Source: JAJFFW01 sp038534195 (GTDB taxonomy: Bacteria > Pseudomonadota > Alphaproteobacteria > Caulobacterales > Parvularculaceae). Taken from it: DNA of 64,000 nt. Of this stretch, positions 8,905-17,455 are shown in pieces. The notes below the pieces were generated by a model, which saw only the letters and a program-made list of their open reading frames with translations, did not search any database and was not told the origin of the DNA. A program made the translations under genes and the position numbers. Location of the stretch: contig JBCAXE010000007.1 of NCBI GenBank assembly GCA_038534195.1, positions 47,076 to 111,075 on the forward strand, read 5' to 3'. Each line of letters begins with the position of its first letter. The first letter of the stretch is position 1.

Positions 8905-9320
8905 CACCATTGTCGCCCGGTCCAGTCAATTGGCGGTCTTAGAATGAGATATGTTCCATTGCGTGGAGAGGGCGCCTGGTTGGGAGAGTAGATTTATAGC
9001 AAACTCCTTGAGCAGCTTACTTCGTATCGCTTAATCGGTATGCGAAGGGATTTACATACCGTAATATTAGTCTGCATGCAGAAAACGACTTAGGTCAATA
9101 ATGATCGTCGTTAACCATTTTCACAATTTACGATTTGTTAGGGAAGTTTAAAATCATCCTAATTTTTCTTGGCGGCATCGGCCAAGACAGCGCATGAATT
9201 TGCTAATTTGACCCCGTATTTATAATGGCTTCAGGTTTCGAACGCCTCCCGTTTTCAAATCTCCAGGAAATAGGAGCCTGTTAAGCCGCGCTCGGTAATC
9301 TCCATCGAGAAAGCGAGGCG
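8905..9320. other. Non-coding AT-richer gap with a CtrA-like half site and an inverted repeat
   Basis: About 415 bases without a credible gene. Visible elements are an inverted repeat CGGTATG (9036-9042) with CATACCG (9055-9061), and TTAACCAT at 9111-9118, the half site recognised by the cell-cycle regulator CtrA in many alphaproteobacteria. On the minus strand TGCTATAAA near 8990 resembles an extended -10 element, roughly 115 bases before the T-run of the 8864-8904 hairpin. The stretch therefore holds the promoter of the lipoprotein gene and possibly a small minus-strand RNA. All functional assignments are inference. Confidence 0.4.
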
Positions 9321-9800
9321 ATGAAGATGACCCAAGAATTCAGAAAATTCTTCTTTACCGGTATGACAATTTCCGCGGCGCTGCTAAGCGGCTGCGCTGA
9401 AAACTCAAATTTCAATTTTGAAAACGCCACCATAGAAGAGCGTCAGGAATGGATGGACAAACAGGCGGCCAAGCTGCGCACGAGCGCCCGGTTTGGCTTG
9501 CCCAGCGGCGGCGGCCCGACTGCATTGAGTATGAAGCTGGACTCGATTGATACGCGCCCGCGAACCCGGGAATTGCAGATGAATATCGCCGTGAAGGTGC
9601 CATACGGCGCCACCGTTTCCACAATTCCGTACAGCGATGGTCTCGTTTTGGCGTGCCGGAACTATGTGAAAACGCGTCTATATGACCAGGAAGTCCGGTT
9701 GATTACTGTCTTCAAAACCAAGAAAGACGAACGTCAGCTGCTTAAGCTCACGGCGTCTCCGCGAAAGTGCGATAAAGCGCTTGACGAAGCTGATTTGTAG
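9321..9800 (+). CDS. Small lipoprotein of unknown function
   Basis: A 159-residue protein with a lipoprotein signal: charged start, hydrophobic stretch and lipobox LLSGC with the acylated Cys at residue 25. The mature part has a charged helix (EERQEWMDKQAAKL) and then a mixed alpha/beta region containing two cysteines (LACRNY and RKCDKA) that could pair. No enzyme motif is visible. ATG 9321 has GCGAGG just upstream; ATG 9327 is also possible. It converges with the M23 gene, nine bases separating the two stops. I do not recognise the family. Confidence 0.75.
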   Translation: MKMTQEFRKFFFTGMTISAALLSGCAENSNFNFENATIEERQEWMDKQAAKLRTSARFGLPSGGGPTALSMKLDSIDTRPRTRELQMNIAVKVPYGATVSTIPYSDGLVLACRNYVKTRLYDQEVRLITVFKTKKDERQLLKLTASPRKCDKALDEADL

Positions 9801-9809
9801 AGCCGTTCA

Positions 9810-10370
9810 TTACCGCAACGGATTGACCGCATTCCCATCGACAAGAATTTCATAGTGAAGATGGATGGCCGTCGCGTTGCCTGACTGACCGGTCCGCCCA
9901 ATGACGGCGCCCGCCGGCACTCGCGCGCCCTCCCGGACGTCCGGGGCGAATGATGAAAGATGCGCATACCGCGTCGTTACGCCGTTCCGATGACGGATCA
10001 GAACAGTGCGTCCAAATCCGCGCTGACGCCCAACCTCGATGATCCGGCCGGGCGCTGCTGCGATGATTGCGCGCGGTTCGCCGGTGAAGAGATCGATCCC
10101 TTTATGGAGGCGTCCGGCGCCCCCGCGTCTGGGCCCGAAGCCGGACGACAAGCAAGCCGCCACAGGCGCCCGAGCAACGCTGACGCCGCGCACCTGTTTG
10201 AAGGGCGCAAATTCGACGATATATCCTCGACGGTCTGTTTGCGGTGCATTTGAAACGCGCGTGTCGCATAATTTGAGGCGAGCAGCGCTTTGCTGTGTCG
10301 GAGGCGGCGACGTGGCGCAGGCGGCGAGGCCGGTCATGGCCAATAGGGTGACGATTTGCTTTAGGGACAT
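9810..10370 (-). CDS. LytM/M23 metallopeptidase lipoprotein
   Basis: Envelope peptidase of 186 residues predicted to cut, or activate cutting of, peptidoglycan cross-bridges in the periplasm. The signal has a lipobox LAAC with Cys18. The C-terminal ~120 residues form the LytM domain with the zinc-ligand motif HKGIDL and the second set in HLHYE near the C-terminus; both motifs are intact, so it may be active rather than a degenerate regulator. The segment SSGFGPR is the usual M23 start of fold. It lies downstream of topA on the same strand with a gap of about 170 bases, so it probably has its own promoter. Confidence 0.9.
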   Translation of the reverse strand: MSLKQIVTLLAMTGLAACATSPPPTQQSAARLKLCDTRVSNAPQTDRRGYIVEFAPFKQVRGVSVARAPVAACLSSGFGPRRGGAGRLHKGIDLFTGEPRAIIAAAPGRIIEVGRQRGFGRTVLIRHRNGVTTRYAHLSSFAPDVREGARVPAGAVIGRTGQSGNATAIHLHYEILVDGNAVNPLR

Positions 10371-10543
10371 TGGACGGCCAGAAGGTTACGCAACAGGAGG
10401 CAGATTAGCGCAATAAAATGGCCGGAAAATGAACAATCGCGCGATCGCGGGCCGATGCGCTGACAGTTCTTTGCGAATTTCCCTACCGTTGATCCAAGCA
10501 ACTGGGTCTTTTTCACGGCGACTGGCAGTTGGCGCATTCGCCC

Positions 10544-13189
10544 TTATTCGGCGCTGGCGGCGGCTTTTTTCTTTGTGGTCTTCTTCGTCGCCTTTTTTGC
10601 GGCCTTCTTTTTCGCTGGCGCCTTTTTCTTGGTCGCCTTCTTTTTCGTTGCTTTTTTCTTCGCGGCTTTTTTCTTCGTGGGCTTTTTCTTCTCGCGCGCG
10701 ACGATCAACTCCAACGCCTGTTCAAGCGTGATTTTGTCCGGATCCTCGCTCGCAGGAATCGTCGCGTTCGTCTTCTGGTGCTTTACGTAAGGGCCATAGC
10801 GGCCGTCCATGACATTTACGGGATCGCCAGTTTCCGGATGGGCGCCGAGCTCGCGGCGGGGTTTGGCGGCCTGGCCGCGTCCGGCGCGTGGGTTTGCTTT
10901 CTTCTCGGCGATTAAGGTGACGGCGCGGTTGAGGCCGACTTCAAAGACCTCTTCCGGGCTTTGTAAATTCGCATAGATCTTGCCGTGCTTCACGAATGGG
11001 CCAAAACGCCCAAGGCCCGCTGTGATCATTTCGCCGTCCTCCGGGTGCGGACCGACGTCGCGCGGCAAGGAAAGGAGCAGCAACGCCTTTTCCAGATCGA
11101 TATCCGGAACGCTCCATCCTTTCGGAATACCGCCGCGCTTGGGCTTTTCTTTTGATTCTTTGTCTTCTTCGCCTAGTTGAATATACGGACCGAAGCGCCC
11201 GACGCGCAGCAAGACTTCGAGCCCGCTTTCGGGATCAACGCCTAACACCTTGTCGCCGGTGTCGGCGTTTTCCTGATCGCCGCCAAGCTGACGCGTATGT
11301 TTGCATTCCGGATAATTGGAACAGCCAATAAAGGCGCCGAATTTCCCGACCTTCAGCGAAAGCTCGCCGTCTTCGCAAGCGGGACAGGCGCGCGGGTTCG
11401 AGCCGTCTTCTTTCGCAGGAAAGATGTGCGGTCCGAGCGACTCATTGAGGGCGTTCAGAACATCCGTGATCCGCAACTCACCGATATCATCGACCGTGGC
11501 ATAGAATTCTTTCCAGAACGATCGCAGGAACGCTTTCCAGTCTGCGTCACCATTCGAAATTTCGTCGAGCGTTTCTTCCAAGTCGGCGGTGAAATCATAC
11601 TCCACATACTTGCGGAAATAGTTTTCCAGGAATGCGGTGACGATCCGTCCCTTTGAGTCCGGAACGAAGCGGTTTCGATCCATCTCGACGTAACCGCGAT
11701 CACGCAAGGTGGAAAGCGTGGAGGCGTAGGTGGAGGGTCGACCGATTCCCAACTCTTCCATACGTTTGACGAGCGACGCCTCGGTGAAGCGGGGCGGGGG
11801 CTGCGTGAAATGTTGATCGGCTTTGACGTCGGCGGCCTGTGCGACGGCGCCTTGCGTCACCTTCGGGAGCACGCCGGCGCCGTCTTCGCTGTCGGCGTCA
11901 TCCTTGCCTTCTTCGTAGAGTTTCAGGAAACCATCGAACAGGATTACCGAGCCCGTAGCCCTTAGGCCCGTCTTTTTGTCTGCTGACAGAAGATCAATCG
12001 TTGTGTTTTCCAGTCGCGCGGCCTCCATTTGACAGGCCATCGCGCGCTTCCAGATGAGGTCGTAAAGCCGGAATTGATCCTCATCGAGACTTTTCAATTT
12101 TGCAGGCAGGCGAGCGAATGACGTCGGGCGAATACACTCGTGCGCTTCCTGCGCGTTTTTCGCCTTGCTTTTGTAAACGCGTGGGCTGTCCGGTACGTAG
12201 TCTCCGGAAAACTCGCCTTCAATCACGCGCCGCGCATCGGCGATTGCTTCGCCCGCCATATCGAGGCCGTCCGTTCTCATATACGTAATAAGCCCGGTGG
12301 TTTCGCCGCCAATATCGATGCCTTCATAGAGGCGTTGCGCGGTGCGCATCGTGCGCTGCGCGTTAAAGCCGAGCTTGCGCGCCGCTTCTTGCTGCAGTGT
12401 TGACGTGGTGAATGGCGGCGGCGGATTTCGTTTCGCTGGTTTCGCCTCGACGGAGTCGACTGTGAAGCTCGCCGTTTCGACAGCTTTCTTAGCCGCCATC
12501 GCCGCGGCTTCATTATTCAATGTGAATTTCTTGAGCTTGTCGCCTTCATGGATCACAAGACGCGCGTTGAACGGCGCCGATCCCTCCGATGTCGCTTGCG
12601 CGGCGATGGACCAATATTCCTCGGGAACAAATTTCTCGATTTCCAGTTCGCGTTCGCAGATCAGCCGCAACGCCACCGACTGGACGCGGCCGGCGGACCG
12701 CGAGCCGGGCAACTTGCGCCAGAGCACGGGCGAGAGCGTGAATCCGACGAGATAGTCAAGCGCGCGCCGCGCAAGGTATGCATCCACGAGATCCTGGTCG
12801 ATCTCGCGAGGTTCGGCCATCGCCTCCTGAACAGCCTTTTTCGTGATGGCGTTAAAGGCGACGCGATCGACCTTTACGTCTTTCAACGCCTTTTTGGCGG
12901 CGAGGACTTCGAGGATATGCCATGAGATCGCTTCCCCCTCGCGGTCGGGGTCGGTGGCGAGGACGAGGCGTTCGGCGCCTTTTACTTCTTTGGCAATATC
13001 ATTGATGCGTTTCTTGGAAGCGGTGTCGATTTCCCATGTCATGGCGAAATCGTCGTCGGGCAAGACAGAGCCGTCCTTCGACGGGAGGTCGCGTATATGC
13101 CCGTAGGAGGCGTATACTTTATAGTTGGACCCCAAATATTTATTGATGGTTTTCGCTTTGGACGGCGACTCGACAATCACGACCTGCAT
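10544..13189 (-). CDS. topA: DNA topoisomerase I
   Basis: Type IA topoisomerase of 881 residues that relaxes negative supercoils. Toprim domain at 1-~110 with VIVESPSKAK and the acidic triad DPDRE at 80-84; catalytic Tyr303 in GLITYMRTDG. A four-cysteine zinc ribbon (CPACEDG...GCSNYPEC) lies around residues 585-612, followed by TopoI C-repeat modules marked by repeated GRFGP/GRYGPYVK. The last ~50 residues are a lysine/alanine tail of KKK(A/P)xKKK units, probably binding DNA non-specifically. ATG 13189 begins the Toprim strand exactly. In most alphaproteobacteria topA directly follows dprA; here a channel gene on the other strand lies between. Confidence 0.98.
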   Translation of the reverse strand: MQVVIVESPSKAKTINKYLGSNYKVYASYGHIRDLPSKDGSVLPDDDFAMTWEIDTASKKRINDIAKEVKGAERLVLATDPDREGEAISWHILEVLAAKKALKDVKVDRVAFNAITKKAVQEAMAEPREIDQDLVDAYLARRALDYLVGFTLSPVLWRKLPGSRSAGRVQSVALRLICERELEIEKFVPEEYWSIAAQATSEGSAPFNARLVIHEGDKLKKFTLNNEAAAMAAKKAVETASFTVDSVEAKPAKRNPPPPFTTSTLQQEAARKLGFNAQRTMRTAQRLYEGIDIGGETTGLITYMRTDGLDMAGEAIADARRVIEGEFSGDYVPDSPRVYKSKAKNAQEAHECIRPTSFARLPAKLKSLDEDQFRLYDLIWKRAMACQMEAARLENTTIDLLSADKKTGLRATGSVILFDGFLKLYEEGKDDADSEDGAGVLPKVTQGAVAQAADVKADQHFTQPPPRFTEASLVKRMEELGIGRPSTYASTLSTLRDRGYVEMDRNRFVPDSKGRIVTAFLENYFRKYVEYDFTADLEETLDEISNGDADWKAFLRSFWKEFYATVDDIGELRITDVLNALNESLGPHIFPAKEDGSNPRACPACEDGELSLKVGKFGAFIGCSNYPECKHTRQLGGDQENADTGDKVLGVDPESGLEVLLRVGRFGPYIQLGEEDKESKEKPKRGGIPKGWSVPDIDLEKALLLLSLPRDVGPHPEDGEMITAGLGRFGPFVKHGKIYANLQSPEEVFEVGLNRAVTLIAEKKANPRAGRGQAAKPRRELGAHPETGDPVNVMDGRYGPYVKHQKTNATIPASEDPDKITLEQALELIVAREKKKPTKKKAAKKKATKKKATKKKAPAKKKAAKKATKKTTKKKAAASAE
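10550..10692. repeat. Degenerate lysine-codon repeats encoding the TopA tail
   Basis: A T-rich (plus) / A-rich (minus) low-complexity stretch made of imperfect short units of the CTTTTTC-TTxG type. It encodes tandem KKKA/KKAT-like peptides at the end of topA. Such repeats change length easily; each unit stays in frame. Confidence 0.6.
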
Positions 13190-13442
13190 TAACGGTCTAC
13201 TCCGGTTTGCTCTGCGATTCCGCTGGACGTCCTCGGACCGCCTGTTGGCGCGGGAAAGTGGTCATAGCTGGCGCGCGTGTCAACCGGCGTCCTCGATTAG
13301 TGACCCCGATCGGGCCAATAAATATATGAAAATAAACGAGAAATAGTCGAGTATCTGGTCTGTGGAAGCGTTCGATCGTTCCGGCAAACCGTCAATTCCG
13401 CTATACTGCCACGTTAGCAACGCAGAACGCGCAGGGGGTTCT
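13190..13442. other. Divergent promoter region of topA and the channel gene
   Basis: About 250 bases between the divergently oriented topA and TMEM175-type genes. No gene or RNA motif is visible. It should carry both promoters. The AGGGGG just before 13443 serves as ribosome site of the channel gene. Confidence 0.4.
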
Positions 13443-14165
13443 ATGCTGCGGGAGACCGTTTCTCAGGTGCTCGACACCGATCCGGATTTTGAATGGCGCG
13501 GCGGAAGCGTGACGCGGATCGAAAATCTCTCGGATATCGTCTTTGCGCTGGCGCTCGGCATGTTGGTGTCTGCGTCTCAGCCGCCAGTGACAGCCGATCA
13601 ATTGACGAATTTTCTTTGGAACATCGTTCCCGTTTCCGCCGCTTTCGCCATTATGATCATGATCTGGAACGCGCATTTCACGTACTTTCGCCGCTATGGC
13701 CTTGCGGACGCGAAGGCGGTTTTTCTGAATGCGGTTCTTCTCCTCATCATTATGTTTATCGCTTATCCATTGCGGTTCATTTTCGATTCCCTGTTTGCGT
13801 ATGTGTTGGGCCTCTTCGGCGACGGTCAGCGCTCGAACGCCTTGGGGTTAAATGAAGGAGACGCCGCCCACGTCATGAGCATCTATGCCTTGGGGTATGC
13901 GGTCGTCTATCTCATCCTTCACCGGCTTTACGCCCACGCGCTAAAGAAACGCGAGATGCTGTCGCTATCGGAAAAAGAGGTGATCTTGACCCGACAAACG
14001 CTAGGCCGATTTCTCGTCAATATACTCCTGTCGGTCCCGGTCTTTTTTCTGGCCAGATATACCGAGTTAGGCCCATGGGCGGGCTTCCTGTGGTGTTGCG
14101 CCTGGCCGTCGGCCTTCGCCATCAAACGCCTATCGGATCACCGGATCAAAAAGGCGATGGCGTAA
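13443..14165 (+). CDS. TMEM175/DUF1211-family potassium channel-like protein
   Basis: Integral membrane protein of 240 residues with six likely helices. The first helix carries RIENLSDIVFALALGML, a form of the RxxxFSD signature of bacterial TMEM175 channels with Leu replacing Phe. Helix three has the IWNAHFTYFRRYG pattern typical of this family. Bacterial members form tetrameric, weakly K+-selective leak channels. ATG 13443 is preferred because AGGGGG stands upstream and the shorter protein fits the family; a longer frame from 13362 lacks support. It sits alone on the plus strand between dprA and topA, and its stop is 13 bases from the dprA stop. Confidence 0.82.
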   Translation: MLRETVSQVLDTDPDFEWRGGSVTRIENLSDIVFALALGMLVSASQPPVTADQLTNFLWNIVPVSAAFAIMIMIWNAHFTYFRRYGLADAKAVFLNAVLLLIIMFIAYPLRFIFDSLFAYVLGLFGDGQRSNALGLNEGDAAHVMSIYALGYAVVYLILHRLYAHALKKREMLSLSEKEVILTRQTLGRFLVNILLSVPVFFLARYTELGPWAGFLWCCAWPSAFAIKRLSDHRIKKAMA

Positions 14166-14178
14166 TCTTCGCGAATGT

Positions 14179-15297
14179 CTAATCGCTTGCGAGGACGAAC
14201 ATTCCTCCGGACTGTTCTTCAGCCTCGCCGGCGAGCACCAGATCGAGAAGGGCGTCGACGATGACGCCGGGCGGCGCATCAACATCGCGGAGCACCTCGT
14301 CGCGATGGAGCGGCGTATAGCTCAGCGCGTCACGGACGGCCCGGCGAATGTCTGCGAAATCCGCACTTGGTACGCTGTCATCGTCGGCGGCCCAATCGAA
14401 TAAATCCGTTGCGCCATTAGCCGCCATACCGCGTTGCTGAGCGGCCATTACGTCAAGAATATCCTGCGCGCTTTGTACAAGCGTTGCGCCGTCGCGAATT
14501 AATCGGTTCGCGCCCTGGCACCGAGGGTCAAGCGGCGAGCCTGGCACGGCGAACACTTCGCGTCCTTGTTCGAGCGCGAAGCGCGCGGTGATCAGCGTGC
14601 CGGACCGTTCAGCGGCTTCGACCACAACGACCCCGAAACTCAGACCGGAAATAAGACGGTTTCTGCGCGGAAAATCGCGCGCGGTCGGTTGCGCGCCGGG
14701 CGGGCGCTCTGACATCACCGCGCCCTGCGCTGCGATGGCCCTGGTCAGCTCTTCATGCTCGGGCGGATAAATGACATCAACGCCGCCAGCGACCACGGCG
14801 ATGGTGCCGCCCGCAAGAGCCGCCTCGTGGGCGGCGCCGTCAATCCCGCGCGCAAGGCCGGACACGACGCACACACTGGCGGCGCTGAGATCGGCGGCGA
14901 GTTGCCTTGCAAGCTTGCGGCCCGCTGCAGAGGCGTTGCGTGCGCCGACGATCCCAACCGCCTGCTTCTCAAAAAGGCTCGCATGGCCGCAGAGGTAAAA
15001 TACCGGCGGCGGGTCCGGGATGGCGGCGAGCATTGGGGGATAGTCAGGCTCGCCAAACGCAACAAGGCGCGCGCCGGCGCTCTCGGCGCGATTTAACTCG
15101 TTTAGGGCCGCGTCCCTGTCAGCGGCGCGCAACGGTTTCTTACGCCCGGCCTTGCTCGATATTTCCGGCAAAGCGGCCAGCGCGGCGCCTGCGCTGCCGA
15201 ATTTTTTTAGCAATCGATGGAAGGTGATCGGTCCGATACTATCGGTACGAATTAATTGGAGCCAATTAAGCCGCTCGCGGTCGTTTAGCGTTCGAAT
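14179..15297 (-). CDS. dprA: DNA-processing protein A, probable ATT start
   Basis: Loads RecA on single-stranded DNA taken up during transformation. The Rossmann-like core is clear: GIVGARNASAAGRKLA, VVSGLARGIDGAAHEAAL, TIAVVAGGVDVIYPPEH, FPRRNRLISGLS and EAAERSGTLITARFALEQGR. The C-terminus has a winged-helix (DML1-like) segment. The conserved N-terminal region ERLNWLQLIRT...GPITFHRLL lies upstream of the first ordinary start (TTG 15213). In that frame the only near-cognate codon before the stop is ATT at 15297-15295, with CAAGGGGGGC (an excellent Shine-Dalgarno) five bases upstream. I therefore extend the gene to ATT. It follows plsY by 26 bases, in the ruvX-pyrB-plsY-dprA operon. Confidence 0.9.
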   Translation of the reverse strand: MRTLNDRERLNWLQLIRTDSIGPITFHRLLKKFGSAGAALAALPEISSKAGRKKPLRAADRDAALNELNRAESAGARLVAFGEPDYPPMLAAIPDPPPVFYLCGHASLFEKQAVGIVGARNASAAGRKLARQLAADLSAASVCVVSGLARGIDGAAHEAALAGGTIAVVAGGVDVIYPPEHEELTRAIAAQGAVMSERPPGAQPTARDFPRRNRLISGLSFGVVVVEAAERSGTLITARFALEQGREVFAVPGSPLDPRCQGANRLIRDGATLVQSAQDILDVMAAQQRGMAANGATDLFDWAADDDSVPSADFADIRRAVRDALSYTPLHRDEVLRDVDAPPGVIVDALLDLVLAGEAEEQSGGMFVLASD

Positions 15298-15323
15298 TAC
15301 GCCCCCCTTGCGCCCGGCTTATC

Positions 15324-15929
15324 TCAAGCGGGCTCTTCTTTTGCAGTCGTCTCAGCCTTCTTGCCGATCTTTGGTTCGGTTCCGTCCAGAAGACGCACAA
15401 TATTCTCCCGATGTCGGATTAGGATCAAGATTGTCATAAAGAGCGCCGCCAAGGCGAACGCTGGCTTTCCCATCACGAAAAATATCAACGGCGTCGCTGC
15501 GGCGGCGATGAGCGCAGAGAGAGAAGAATATCGCGCAACGAAAGCTGTGGCGAGCCAGGTCGCGCATGCAAGCAATCCCGCCGGAAACCATAAGGCCAAA
15601 ATGGTGCCAAGAAAGGTTGCGACCCCCTTGCCGCCCTTAAAGCCGAGCCATATGGGGAAACAATGCCCCAAGAAAGCGGCGGCGCCGGCGATCTCGGGTC
15701 GCCAGCCCAAGCTGTAGGCGATGAGAACGGCGATCGCGCCTTTTCCACTGTCGAGGACGAGGGTCGCAGCGGCGAGGTCTTTTCTGCCGGTGCGCAAGAC
15801 ATTCGTTGCGCCAATATTGCCCGACCCGATCGCGCGTATATCCCCAAGCCCCGCCGCGCGCGTGATGACGAGGCCGAACGGGATTGATCCGAGCAAATAA
15901 CCAAGGAATGCGGCGAGCAACAGCGTCAT
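15324..15929 (-). CDS. plsY: Acyl-phosphate:glycerol-3-phosphate acyltransferase
   Basis: Inner-membrane enzyme that acylates glycerol-3-phosphate from acyl-phosphate, the first step of phospholipid synthesis. The 201 residues contain several membrane spans and the three PlsY motifs: GSIPFGL near the N-terminus with SGNIGATNVLR, the glycine-rich GFKGGKGVATFLG, and the RHRENIVRLL region near the end. The charged tail (KIGKKAETTAKEEPA) is cytoplasmic. Its ATG overlaps the pyrB stop as ATGA, indicating translational coupling. In many alphaproteobacteria pyrC sits between pyrB and plsY; it is absent here. Confidence 0.95.
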   Translation of the reverse strand: MTLLLAAFLGYLLGSIPFGLVITRAAGLGDIRAIGSGNIGATNVLRTGRKDLAAATLVLDSGKGAIAVLIAYSLGWRPEIAGAAAFLGHCFPIWLGFKGGKGVATFLGTILALWFPAGLLACATWLATAFVARYSSLSALIAAAATPLIFFVMGKPAFALAALFMTILILIRHRENIVRLLDGTEPKIGKKAETTAKEEPA

Positions 15930-16891
15930 TGATCATGCTCCCGCGTCACCAACGCATCCAACACAGCCATTCGCGCGGCGACGCCGTAAAAGACCTGTGT
16001 CAGGATCAGCGATTTGTCGGGGTCGTCCGCAAGCGCGCCGTCAATTTCGACGCCGCGGTTCATGGGGCCGGGGTGCATGGCGCGCGCGGTGGGCTTGGCG
16101 AGCTTCATCGTCTCGTGGGTGAGACCGAAGGCGTCGTAATAACCGCGCGCCGCGGCGTCGCCGCCTTCGCCCATGCGCTCAAACTGCATGCGCAATCCCA
16201 TGGCGATATCGGCGTTTTCAAGCCCTTCTTTCAGGCTATGACACCGCTTTATTGCTGGCAGTTGATCATCGCGCGGCATCAGATGCGCCGGACCGACAAA
16301 ACGCACTTCCGCGCCGAGTTTTGTGAAAAGCCGCGCGTCCGAACCGGCGACGCGCGAGTGTCTGATATCGCCGCAGATTGCGATAACAAGCCCGTCAATC
16401 CGCCCAAAGTGCTGAACGATTGTCGCGGCGTCGAGCAACGCTTGAGTTGGGTGTTCAGCGGCGCCGTCGCCGGCGTTGATCACGGCGCAAGGAATGCGTT
16501 CCACAAGTTCTTTGTGCACGCCGCGCTCTTTGTGGCGCAGGATGAGGGCATGGGCGCCCATGGCCGTCAGCGTTTGCGCCGTATCGACCATGGTCTCGCC
16601 TTTGTTCACCGACGACGCCGAGACGGGAACGTTCAGAACATTGGCCCCGAGCTTTTCTCCGGCGAGCTCAAACGACAGATTAGTCCTCGTAGAGTCTTCG
16701 AAGAAGAGATTGATCTGTGTTTTCCCGGCGAGGCGTTGCGGCGGGCGTTCGCCGCGCTTCAGAAACGATGCGTAATAATCTGTAAGCTGAAGAAGGTAAT
16801 CGATTTCCACCAACGTCAAATCATTGACGCTGAGAAGGTGCGGCGCGGTCCAGCCGCCGAGCGGCGCAAGAGGTCGTTCCGTATTCTCCAT
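15926..16891 (-). CDS. pyrB: Aspartate carbamoyltransferase catalytic subunit
   Basis: Joins carbamoyl phosphate and aspartate to give N-carbamoylaspartate, the committed step of pyrimidine synthesis. The 321 residues show the carbamoyl-phosphate site FFEDSTRTNLSFE (STRT at 67-70), HPTQALLDAATI and the later GPMNRGVEID. No pyrI-type regulatory chain is next to it. The usual neighbour dihydroorotase gene (pyrC or an inactive homologue that builds a PyrB complex) is not present, so partners must be coded elsewhere. Stop overlaps the plsY start; ruvX lies 41 bases upstream on the same strand. Confidence 0.96.
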   Translation of the reverse strand: MENTERPLAPLGGWTAPHLLSVNDLTLVEIDYLLQLTDYYASFLKRGERPPQRLAGKTQINLFFEDSTRTNLSFELAGEKLGANVLNVPVSASSVNKGETMVDTAQTLTAMGAHALILRHKERGVHKELVERIPCAVINAGDGAAEHPTQALLDAATIVQHFGRIDGLVIAICGDIRHSRVAGSDARLFTKLGAEVRFVGPAHLMPRDDQLPAIKRCHSLKEGLENADIAMGLRMQFERMGEGGDAAARGYYDAFGLTHETMKLAKPTARAMHPGPMNRGVEIDGALADDPDKSLILTQVFYGVAARMAVLDALVTREHDQ

Positions 16892-16932
16892 TAAAACGGG
16901 TCTATAGGGGGCTTCCGGGGATGACGCAAACG

Positions 16933-17415
16933 CTAACTCGGTTCGGTCTCAGCGCTGAGCGAGCGCATTCGGTCGATGGCCCCCTGCAAGATAAACGCAG
17001 CCGCCGATGCGTCGATGCGCGCCGCGCGTTTGGCGCGGCTCTCGTCAAGCGCGATCATATCGCGTTCCACCGCAGCGGTGGACAGCCGCTCATCCCAAAA
17101 CGCCACGGGAAGAGGCAGAATGCGGTCGAGGTTGCGGGCAAAAGCGCGGGTCGCTTGCGCCCTCGGTCCTTCGCTTCCGTCCATATTCAGCGGCAGTCCG
17201 ATAATAATTCCGACAATGGCGCGATCTTTGGCCAATTCTGCAAGGCGCTCGGCGTCAGGCGTGAACTTCTTGCGCTGGATCGTCTCTACAGGCGTCGCCA
17301 CGCGGCGGTCCGGATCACAGACTGCGACGCCGATGGTTTTTTCACCGAGATCTAGCCCGAACAGAGCGCCTGAGCCGCCAAACGCGGCGGCCTGTTGTTC
17401 AAATGAGGATTTCAT
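16933..17415 (-). CDS. ruvX: RuvX/YqgF Holliday-junction resolvase-like nuclease
   Basis: RNase H-fold protein of about 160 residues, linked in other bacteria to pre-16S rRNA 5'-end processing and to junction resolution. The first strand has GLDLGEKTIGVAVCD with a catalytic Asp; GIIIGLPLNMDGSEGPRA is the family's second signature; FWDERLSTAAVER and DASAAAFILQGAID carry the remaining acidic positions. I chose ATG 17415 (MKSSFEQ) over the longer frame from 17529 because family homology begins shortly after it and the extension would run across the neighbouring divergent gene. First gene of the operon with pyrB-plsY-dprA. Confidence 0.93.
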   Translation of the reverse strand: MKSSFEQQAAAFGGSGALFGLDLGEKTIGVAVCDPDRRVATPVETIQRKKFTPDAERLAELAKDRAIVGIIIGLPLNMDGSEGPRAQATRAFARNLDRILPLPVAFWDERLSTAAVERDMIALDESRAKRAARIDASAAAFILQGAIDRMRSLSAETEPS

Positions 17416-17455
17416 GGCTTCATGTCTTAGCAGGGGGCCGCATCCGGTCCAATGA

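Noticed and set aside
10544..10700. Short regular repeats that might look like a CRISPR array
   Set aside because: Units are degenerate, have no unique spacers and lie in frame inside topA as lysine codons.
15884..16894. Plus-strand open frame of 336 codons
   Set aside because: Exact antisense of pyrB, which has all its catalytic motifs on the minus strand.
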